Below are positions 22,101 through 30,115 of a DNA stretch of 64,000 nucleotides, in pieces. Source of the DNA: Podocnemis expansa (taxonomy: Eukaryota > Chordata > Testudines > Podocnemididae); contig ML682005.1 in the NCBI GenBank assembly GCA_007922195.1, positions 40,788,531-40,852,530 on the forward strand. The letters are read 5' to 3'. The translations under genes and the position numbers were made by a program. The stretch's first letter is position 1. Each line of letters begins with the position of its first letter. The notes beneath the pieces were generated by a model. That model searched no databases. It was not told the DNA's origin and saw only the letters and a program-made list of their open reading frames with translations.

Positions 22101-22320
22101 CTCTCCTAGTTCGTGTCACTCTCATATTTGAGGTAGGCAAGTGAGGCATTAGGGGGTCTTTTGCCCAAGGACCCCTACTGGGAAGGTAGATAGGAACCCA
22201 CCGGGATTTGAACCCCAGTCTCCTGTATCACAGGGTGTCGGTATTAACCACTACGGCGCTCTTAACCACTACGCTATCCAGTCACCATATATCTATATAT
22301 CTATATATTTATTTATTTAA
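19126..22320 (-). mobile_element. R4-clade-like non-LTR retrotransposon, defective, nested in CR1
   Basis: The - strand encodes one long polyprotein in pieces. An N-terminal part (22149-21067) is followed in another frame by the reverse transcriptase (21190-19982) and then, after one in-frame amber codon at 19984-19982, by the C-terminal part (19909-19310). The RT includes APGPDMIH, NTRGSKHQLL, IDYRKAYDSMPHTW, GIYQGDALSPLLF and the catalytic YMDD at 20290-20279. Downstream is a C-x2-C-x8-H-x4-C zinc knuckle (CRLCREASETVQHIVAGC, about 19440-19385), typical of elements with a restriction-like endonuclease (R2/R4/Dong). The conserved C-terminus ending LKLPGLW lies at 19318-19182, joined out of frame to the part after the zinc knuckle, so the endonuclease core is deleted. 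The R4/Rex6-like assignment is from memory of the family; the frameshift lies in a CAA-rich run at about 21165-21190. Confidence 0.85.
22185..22285 (-). repeat. tRNA-like segment with A- and B-box at the 5' side of the R4 LINE
   Basis: On the - strand the order is TAGCGTAGTGGTTAAGAG (A-box like, about 22275-22258), a second GTAGTGGTTAA copy (about 22254-22244), and GGTTCAAATCC (B-box, about 22214-22204). The wide A-to-B spacing and the duplicated A-box segment argue against a functional tRNA. It looks like a pol III promoter of a tRNA-derived SINE, or a tRNA-derived 5' part of the LINE. Confidence 0.65.
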
Positions 22321-22569
22321 TTTATTTATTTTGAGATCAAGCAACCAGATCTGCATGCATTATTCAAGATGTGGGAGTATCCTGGATTTATATAGTGGCA
22401 TTATGATATTTTCTGTCGCATTAAACCCATTTCCGTTCCTATTGGTTCCTTCCTACCATGCCATTAGCTTTTGTGCACACACACTGAACAGAATTTTTCT
22501 GAAAACTATCCAGAATAGACTCCAACATCTGGTGAGATGTGCTCATATGCTCAGGGTTTTACTGATTGC

Positions 22570-22850
22570 CATATTTTGAGTCAGAATTAGGGAAGGAATT
22601 TTCCCCCAGTGCAGATTGGCGAGGGCTGTGGGGGATCTTCACCTTCCTCTGTACCATGGGGCAAAGGATGGGTTACTTGCTGATGGATTCTCTGTATTTT
22701 AAAGTCTTTAAATCATGACACGAGAACTTTAATAACTCAGTCAGAGATCAGAGATTTATTACAAGAGTGAGTGGTTGAGGTTTTGTGTCCTGCATTGTGT
22801 AGGAGGCCACACCATCATATTGTTCCTTTCTGACTTTAAAGTCTATGAGT
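22570..22850. repeat. Interspersed repeat inserted in the CR1-type copy
   Basis: It includes 'ttttcccccagtgcagattg' and ends 'aggaggccacaccatcatat ... tttaaagtctatgagtct', a string familiar from turtle sequences. It separates the two CR1-type blocks at 22560 and 22865. The family name is not certain. Confidence 0.5.
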
Positions 22851-23344
22851 CTGTCTTTTTTTTTTGAGTAGTAACAGCTAAATTAGACCCCATTATTTTA
22901 TATGTGTCATTGGGTTTCTGTTTTCAAATATGCATTACTTTGTATTTATCAACATTGAATTTCAGCTGTCATTTTGTTGTCCAGTCATCCAGTTTTGTAA
23001 GATCCCTTTGTAATTTAATAATCCAAATTTAATAATAATCCAATTTAATCTTGAGTAATTTGTACCATCTGCAAAACTTGCCCCCTCAGTGTTTACCCCT
23101 TTTACCTGATCATTTCTGAATACGTTGAATGGTATTAGTCCCAGACCAGTAGCCAATTTGGTGTGATAATCTCAGAAAATGGTCATTCATAAATTACTTT
23201 TCAAGCTTTTACTATGGTGCCATATAGCCCTCTTCACCACCACAATCTCACATCTCATTGGCCCTCACATCCCCCTTGTAAATTCCAACACCCCCTCACC
23301 CCAATTTCAGTTCCTGGGGAGAATACTGGAGGTATGGTGATGGC

Positions 23345-25384
23345 AAGAGCACACAATCAATAGAGTTCACTGAAGAACATTTTCAGTTCTTCAAGTAGAT
23401 TAAGCACTTGCTTCATTGTGGCAGTTTTTACTTCTCTGTCACATTCATACGTCTCTAGAACTTTTGGAAATAGCCTCAGTTCTGCTTCAGATCCATCCAT
23501 ATCACTGTTGTAATGTCTTGCAAATGGACTGAGCTTCTCTGAATCACGAAAAGAATGGCACTTTGGACTGAATGCTCTGACCTCATTTAAAACATGGGAG
23601 TTGTCTGTAAATCATTATTTAAGTTCACTGATGGTGCTATCACAAATAGGAAGGAACATCTTTACTTTAAAATCATGGTCATTTTTTGCAAGTATAGTTC
23701 CTGCTGTATTGAGTTCAGTTTTGAAACATAGCTTTGAAATTTTGGGGGCATTCTTTAATTTGTTGGAAATTTTTTCTGCAGTAATCTTTATATCATATAT
23801 GAGTTTGAAATGCTCCTCACAATCCCTCAAATCTTGCAGTTTATCAGTCAAAGAGTTAAGAAGGAAGCACGCTTGGGCCACATCACAATCTGATTTCTGC
23901 AGTAATGTGATACTACTTTAAGTTAAAAAAAGCACTTCATTAAAAAGATTCAGACAAAACACAAAGCAAAAGTCTATCTGGTTTTGAATGCCACGTGCCT
24001 CTACACCTCTTTCAGAATTCGATTCATTGCTGATTATATTCAGAAGCAATAAAATTACTGCAAGTGTTGCTTTAACAGCTAAGCATGATGCAATCTGACA
24101 TACCTAGGAAGTGTCTGGCAATTTCTTCAATAATTCTGCTCCCAGTTTCCTTTCCCAATTCAGTGAAATGTAAAAGCACAAAGAAACATGAAAGAAACAT
24201 ATATAGTCATTGAAGAAGAGTAAAGAAATTTGCAACATCTATGTTTTTACAGACACAATTGTTAAGTTCAACCTGTGGTTGGAACAATGAATATAGCGAG
24301 CTTGTCGTACTTCAACAAGAAATTGTGCTTGCACACCATTTACTGCTCTATTCATTACACTGGCACAATCATAGGTTTGCCATAACATGCTAAAGTATTC
24401 TTTATATAACTCATTAGTGAGGTAGCATCCAGTGAATGTCCTGGATGAAAGCCAACAAATCATTCAAATAGACTGCCTCTGTAGCAATAATGGAGGAAAT
24501 TTGTTCCTGTTTATGGATGTCCCTTGTTTCATCAGCAATTAATGCAAAAAAAAAAAAAAAAAACCACCAGCTTTTTTGACTTCTTGGGAAATCGACTCTA
24601 GAACCATTCTGCTCATGATATTAGTCTTGAGCTGAATGATGTGTATACTTTGCATTGCAAGGTAGACTATCTTTTTAGACTGAATTCTGGGATCATGGTT
24701 TGCAACTAGCTGCAACAGTTCAAGAAAATTTTCTCTATTGTCACTCATCTCATCACTTCCCCATATTCACACTGAGCAATTTTTTGTTCAGAGGTGAACA
24801 AAAGAATGTCTGCAAGAGTAGGCACATAATGTCTAGTTTCTTTTATAAGTTCTTTACAAGCATCACTTAACTGGGCTAAAACTGAGCCTCCCTTGCCTGC
24901 ACATGTTTGTCTGTAACTCTCCCAAGCTACCATGCAGTGTTTGTGGACTGCACTTCTGTTATGCAGCCTCAGACCTGAATCATTCTCAGCAGCCTTTTTT
25001 CCAATGGCTATACCCTTTGTGACTAAACACATTTTCACTACTACTTGCATCCTTTCCAATGAAATGGCAACAAACAAAGCAAAACACAGCATTTCCCAGT
25101 GCACTGTATTCCAACCAGGAGTACAGTTTGTACCAACCTGTAATGAAATGTTACTGTGATTTGCCAAATTTTGTTGGCAGGAAATATTTTAGCACTGACT
25201 GCATAGGACTTTCTTGCTTAAACTGTGCAATGTCACTTGGACCAGGTAACTTATTTACATAAGTAGGTACAAACACCTCTTGCAATAGACCAGCATATGC
25301 CACCCCCAAAGCATTTTCCTCATCACACTGATCCTCACAAATGTCAGACTCACTAGCACTGTGTAATTCCTTCTCCCAACACAT
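23345..25384 (-). pseudogene. hAT transposase remnant (ZMYM1-like, DUF4371 plus hAT C-terminal dimerisation region)
   Basis: Reading on the - strand from 25384 to 23345, fragments in changing frames follow the order of a hAT transposase. First comes an acidic N-terminal part leading to PGPSDIAQFKQE and VLKYFLPTKFGKSQ (25384-25151). Next is a TTF/zinc-finger-like stretch (25167-24745), then SDNRENFLELLQLVANHD (24748-24540), a CSNHRLNLTIVSVKT segment (24463-24239), and a C-terminal stretch with LSPFARHYNSDMDGSE and LRLFPKVLETYECD (about 23555-23430). Every piece is broken by stops or frameshifts, including an A-run at 24545-24562, so it is not functional. The family assignment is from recognised word order, not a search. 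Confidence 0.75.
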
Positions 25385-25580
25385 GCTTGCTCCACTGGAC
25401 CTTTAGAGGAACCTCCCTGTACTTCTGTGATATCAGAACTTCTTTGAGGTGTTTTTTTTGCCTGGATTTATGAAATATTGATCTAAAGCTCCTGAAAATG
25501 GGTGTTTTTGCTTAGACAGCAAGATATGGCAGAAATGGGGTGGAATGGTTGGGCCTTCACAAAAAAAGAATACAAGACTA

Positions 25581-27612
25581 GGGCTACCAGATACCAAAGC
25601 ATGGAAAGGTGGACAGGGAAGTACAAAAAGGAGGACTTTGGAGGACACACACACACATCCGGGGCCCTGCCCACGTCCCCTTCATCCACCCAGCCACTGC
25701 CCCCCACCAAAATGCTTGCCCCATTGATAACCCAACTCCAGAGAAATCTGCCTAGCCCCCTAGTTACAGTGTGAGATTAATTGCATGAACAGCAGCTCAA
25801 GAATATCAAATAAATGGCTTAACTATTTTTCATCTTAATGTAAAAGTAACCATAAAGCCAACCCACTTTAAGGAGTCACAAAATTAAGTATTTAATGTTT
25901 ATATCAAGGTACAAGGAGAATCACACTGCAGACCTCCTATCTAGATGGATATTTTTACATTGTGAGTTGCAAATGGAAGCAAACCTCCAATAAATTTAAT
26001 GTAGTAATTATGGACAAGATTAAAATCAGTTTAAACACAGTAAGTTCCTTCACAGAATTCACTCTCGTTGTTTGACACAAGGAGGGGCAGGCCCTTGACT
26101 ACATGAAGACTAACAGAATTCGAGGTGTTGGCTTCTAAAGGAAAAGTAATCTCTGTCAGTATTCTCCCAGGACTTGAAATTAGGGGTCTGGTGCAGGGGG
26201 TGCTCACTAATTTGGTATAACACTGTTATTAACTGACAAGTGGGAGGAGGGGTGCAGGAAGGGTGTACAGAAATCCCTGTCTAGCCTCAGTTTTGAGCCT
26301 CACTGTGCAATATTAAAAAAAAAAAATTCAGACAAGCTCTTTAAATTTTACACACACAGGAAAGGAGAAATCAGAAGTGAGTGCTGCTGGTTTTTATGTA
26401 CAGACCTGCCTGAAACATACCCTTTTACCTAAAATGCAAATTTTTGGAGATATCATATCCCTCTATGTCTGCCATAAGCCACAGATGGATCTCTCTCTCT
26501 TTATGACAGTTGACATTTTCTGTTTGCTTTTATGTGAAATACACATGGGGGGGGTAGAATTAGATGTTTGTGACTACCAAATCTTCCACCCAAGAGGACA
26601 CCACCTATTCTTAGATGCAATGATCAGTTTTTTCCTAAATATACCAAAAGAAACACTCTCTCTAAAAGTAAAATAAAAATAAGCATAGAATATATAAGCA
26701 AAAGGCAAAACCATGCTGCTTGTTTTCTGTGATTTGATACACTACTAACAAAGGGACAAATATTGTAATTCTTGCTCAATCAAATTTCCCACTGACTTCA
26801 TTTAAACTATAGGATCAGGCCCAACCCAGCAGCTACTATAGAATGTATAATACTTGCACATTTGTATATCTTAATAAAATTTAAGGATACATCTATAGTG
26901 GACTAATGTCATCTTGGAAGGTAGAAGCAAATTGAAAAATCACATTGAGAAAAGGAATATCATATAGATTGAAACCTCCTCACAATCAAAAGTGAACTTT
27001 CCTTGACTCACTGAACAAAAGATTTGTTGCCAAAAGCCAAAGTTCATTAGCAGGAATAAAGATCTGGCTTAGCGGAGCCATTAGAGAAAGAAACCTCCCC
27101 AGAAACTTTAAGCAGGGTGGCAAAGCAGAAAGTGAAGAAGCAGTCACAGGTTTGTCTCTGGGCACTGCAGAGACACCATCAAGCTGAAGAAAAGCCCCAG
27201 CCCCTCCAAAAAGAAGATCACCAAAAAGATCGAGCTTTCCCCAAAATCAGGCAGAGCGAAAGGAGAGCAGACCTGATCTGGTGCCTTGAAAGAAGCCCGG
27301 AGTGAGGAGCAGAAGCAGCAAGGCAAAGCAAAACCACTTCCCTGACCCCAGCCAGCCCTCTTCACTTTCAATAAAGGTGCACCCAGCCCAGCAAGGGATC
27401 CTCTCCAAATTCCCAACCCCACCAGCAGCTGCAGCTGGGCTGAGTCAGCACCGGAACACATGCTGGAGCTGCATGCTTCCATTTTTAGAGAGCTGCCCCA
27501 GCCTCCAGCAAAAAGCCGGACAAAAAGCACTTTTACACTAATGCCTGGATGACAGAGCACGGCAGAGCAAAAAGGAGGACATGTCCTCCTTTTGCTGTAT
27601 GTCTGGTAACCC
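25581..27612. mobile_element. Possible DNA element with GGGTTACCAGAT ends, long version
   Basis: The left end is gggctaccagataccaaagc after TA; the right end is gtctggtaaccc before TA. The sub-terminal parts (gtacaaaaaggaggacttt at left, aaggaggacatgtcctcct at right) match the two ends of the shorter elements at 52148-52892 and 54294-55045, in the expected orientation. The 2-kb interior is not identified. Open frames at 27117-27560 show no transposase motif. Confidence 0.5.
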
Positions 27613-28600
27613 TACCAAGACTTTTCATTGTCTGGTCTTGGAAACCTCTCCTCCCTTACCAGCTTTTTGGGCTGCAGCCCTGCTTTCCCTCAGCAATCTG
27701 TCTACTCTCTCCACTTGTCTCCTGTTTGAAACCTCTCAGGACAGCTACCTTTCAGCAGAAAGCAGCTGAATAAAGCAGACAGCAGTCAGGCCTGGTCTAA
27801 CAGAACTTTACTAGTTTGAAAGAGCATTAAAGTAAGATTTGAAATGTACAAGCAACAGTACAGATCAGCAAGACTAGGCCTTCCACCTTCCACCTTCTCA
27901 GTCAGAACAGGAAAAAGGACACAAACAAACTCTGCAGGTTCCTCAAAACAAAACTCCCCTCTGCCACTTAGACATATTAACCCTTTAATAGCAGTCTTTT
28001 GGTGTGATCCTTTTCCATTGCTATTCCAACATCCTTAAAGGGCCCAGTGAACCTGTGAAAAATGCCTGTCTGAAAGCCTAACAAAATGACTATGTGAAAA
28101 CTGCCTTTCCCTACAACCAATCAAAGTGGTCCAGCCAGACTGGTGGGGTAGGCCCTTCCTGTCCCCCCTCTCCAACCACGTTCTGGAGCTGCCAGTGAGG
28201 TTTTTTGGAGCATTTCATTGTATTTAACTTTTTTATGCCGCTTTGTAATAGTAAAAAGTGGATTTAATAACTCAGAAGGCTCATTTACTCTGATTTAATT
28301 CACAGCTTTAAAGATGACTGTAACCTATTTAATTCAATGCTATTTTATTTAATTTTGCAACTTACCAGTTTTATTTTTGAAATATTGTAATAACATCCTA
28401 AATATCCATCTTCAGATTTAAAGTCTTGATTAACTAGGTTTATCTTTTTTAAAAATATGCCTTCAAGACATTAATGTACTTTTTTACAGTAGGAAATATT
28501 CCAGCTAATGTCAATAATTGCATGTAGAGTCTTTTTAACATTCACTTTAAAAGTCATACATATATTTGCTCTTAAAAAGTACAGCAAAATACATTTTCTT
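27613..28600. other. Unassigned intergenic DNA
   Basis: No supported gene, RNA or repeat was recognised. Small frames at 27549-27773 and 27844-28038 look like chance. Confidence 0.45.
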
Positions 28601-28607
28601 CTTGTTC

Positions 28608-28815
28608 CAAAGGGGTAGCCATGTTAGTCTAGTTCAGCAAAACAAACAAGGAGTCCTGTGCCACTTATAGATTAACAAACGTATTTTTCACATGAGCTTC
28701 CGTGGGAGAAATTCCACTCCATTAGATGCTAGAAAATGTAAGTTTTCTGTTTCACGCACATGAGGAAATGAGATTTCTCCCATAAAAGCTTTTGCAAAAT
28801 GTGTGAGTCCTTAAG
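28608..28815. repeat. AGACTAACAG retroposon family, nearly full copy
   Basis: It begins aaaggggtagccatgttagt, continues with caaggagtcctgtgccac and attaacaaacgtattttt, and then gagcttccgtgggagaa. The same order of words occurs in the copies at 30740-30862 (reverse sense) and 51505-51585. An alternating purine-pyrimidine tract follows at 28828-28857. Confidence 0.6.
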
Positions 28816-29127
28816 AGGGCCATAAGACTGTGTGTGTGCGTACGCGCACGCGCGTGAGCATTTCAGTCCCAGCATTGATCAGCTGCCATCTAAATCCCAA
28901 GCATTGTGTTTATTCATTCACTGTGTGCCTGTCAGAAGATCCGGAACTGGGCAGCGTGTCTCTGTATTTGTCAACACTGGCATGTCTGACTCTGTTACAG
29001 ACTGTGAAAATGTTTGTGAGGGTATGGCTGTGTGCCACAAGTGCCTGTTTTCATAGATCTCCTTGGAGTTTAGGACCAGTAGGGCTAATTACATTAGAGC
29101 AGTGGTTGTCAAACTTAGGGTCACTAC

Positions 29128-29532
29128 CAGGGGCATCGCTGGCAACTAGCACACAGGGCACATGCCCCACATCTCAGCACCAGTGCCCCTAGTGTCCAGG
29201 CCAGCCCCATCCTGGACTGGTGGCCAGGGATGGGGTGCCCGCTGCAGCGCATGCCTCTTCTGGCCCCAGCCCTGGCTGGGGATTAAGGCTGGATCACAGG
29301 GGTGGTGCCTGCTTCACCCAGCAGGGGATTGAGGAAAGGATGGCCGTAGTGGTGCCTGCCTCTCCTGGCCCTCAACTTGGCTGGGGATCCAGGGCCAGGC
29401 TGGAGGCAACAGGAGCCTGATGCACAGTCAGGCCTGGGGTGCCAGACTGTGACCTATGAGGTGTCGTCTGGTCCCAGGAGGTGGGGCCTGGGCTCACGGC
29501 TTGGGTCTTTGCCCCCCGCAGCGATGTTCCTG
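29128..29532. mobile_element. GC-rich hAT-like MITE with 8-bp duplication GTCACTAC/GTCACCAC
   Basis: The left end CAGGGGCATCGCTGG and right end GCAGCGATGTTCCTG are inverted. The flanks GTCACTAC (29120-29127) and GTCACCAC (29533-29540) match 7 of 8. Same family as 6589-7218. Confidence 0.7.
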
Positions 29533-29631
29533 GTCACCACCCAGTACCGACTCACAGACCCTCAAGTGGTGGCACCCCTTGCTGCCACTGCCAAAACCCT
29601 GCAGTACATGGCTCAAAGACACAACTGCTGG

Positions 29632-29776
29632 GCACTGTTCCCTCCAAGCTGTGTGCACCTGTGCACTCACACAGACCATGAAACCTGCACACACAACAAA
29701 ATTCAATAGTGCTAATATTGCTGCTCACAAAGAAGTTTTTTGCACACACAGCCTACCAATACTTAGAGGGAACACT
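29632..29776. mobile_element. Short MITE with TTCCCTCC / GAGGGAACA ends
   Basis: The ends actgttccctcc and agagggaacactg are inverted. The interior (cacacaacaaaattcaatag, then gtgctaatattg) matches bases 1-130 of the window. Confidence 0.6.
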
Positions 29777-29869
29777 GTTGCCTCGACTTGGGCGTCAGTG
29801 ATTTTTTCCAAGCGGGTCCTGAGGAAAAAGTTTGACAACCACGGTCTGTATGGGCTCATGGGACTTGTG

Positions 29870-30115
29870 CCAGCCCTGGAGGCGACGTGCCCGTCTGGCG
29901 GGCGGGCAGGCGTGTGGCCGGGGTGCGGCTGCAGGGGACTTTGCAGGGCCAGGTGGCCGCCTCCTCCGCGGGCGGGTCTCGGCACCTCTTGGCGCGCCAG
30001 CGAGGAGCAGGAGGCAGGCGGCGCCGGCGCGGATGGCAGACAGCGAGCCGCCCAGCGCGCAGGAGCTCTCGCAGTTTGTGAGTGCGGGGTGAGGGGCGGC
30101 GCCGCCCCACGGGCT
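29870..30115. promoter_or_regulatory. HSBP1L1: CpG island promoter of HSBP1L1
   Basis: Dense CpG with strong G/C composition surrounds the first coding exon (start codon at 30033) and contrasts with the AT-rich flanks. No TATA box was seen. It begins about 25 bases after the right end of the nested repeats at 29100-29844, so transposon sequence lies directly against the promoter. The transcription start itself cannot be read from the sequence. Confidence 0.7.

Larger units (their letters stand above)
18785..23160 (-). mobile_element. Old CR1-type repeat interrupted by two later insertions
   Basis: Three collinear blocks belong together: 18785-19125 (tggccatactggatttaaac, then 'gacagtggccaatgcc' and 'ctctgtaccttttcc'), 22325-22560 ('attcaagatgtggga', 'tttatatagtggca', 'ctatccagaatag') and 22865-23160 ('gagtagtaacagctaa', 'catcaacattgaattt', 'ttgtccagtcatccag'). 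Together they follow the order of a common amniote CR1-like repeat in antisense. The breaks are filled by an R4-type LINE and by a second repeat at about 22565-22860. The exact subfamily is uncertain. Confidence 0.65.
29100..29844. mobile_element. hAT-like element hosting two nested elements, just upstream of HSBP1L1
   Basis: The left end cagtggttgtcaaactt and right end aagtttgacaaccacgg are inverted copies. Between them lie a GC-rich hAT-like MITE (29128-29532) and a TTAGAGGGAACA-type element (about 29632-29776). The 8-bp flanks do not match well, so the duplication has decayed or the ends are off by a few bases. Confidence 0.6.

Noticed and set aside
21067..22149. 360-codon open frame as a host gene
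   Set aside because: It is the N-terminal part of the R4-type LINE, continuous with the reverse transcriptase after a frameshift.
22185..22285. Functional tRNA gene
   Set aside because: A- and B-box words are present, but the A-box part is duplicated, spacing is too long and no clean cloverleaf or acceptor stem forms.
1..29099. SLC66A2 (PQLC1), expected left neighbour by human synteny
   Set aside because: I looked for its exons by eye on the - strand and saw none. Small exons could be missed without a search.
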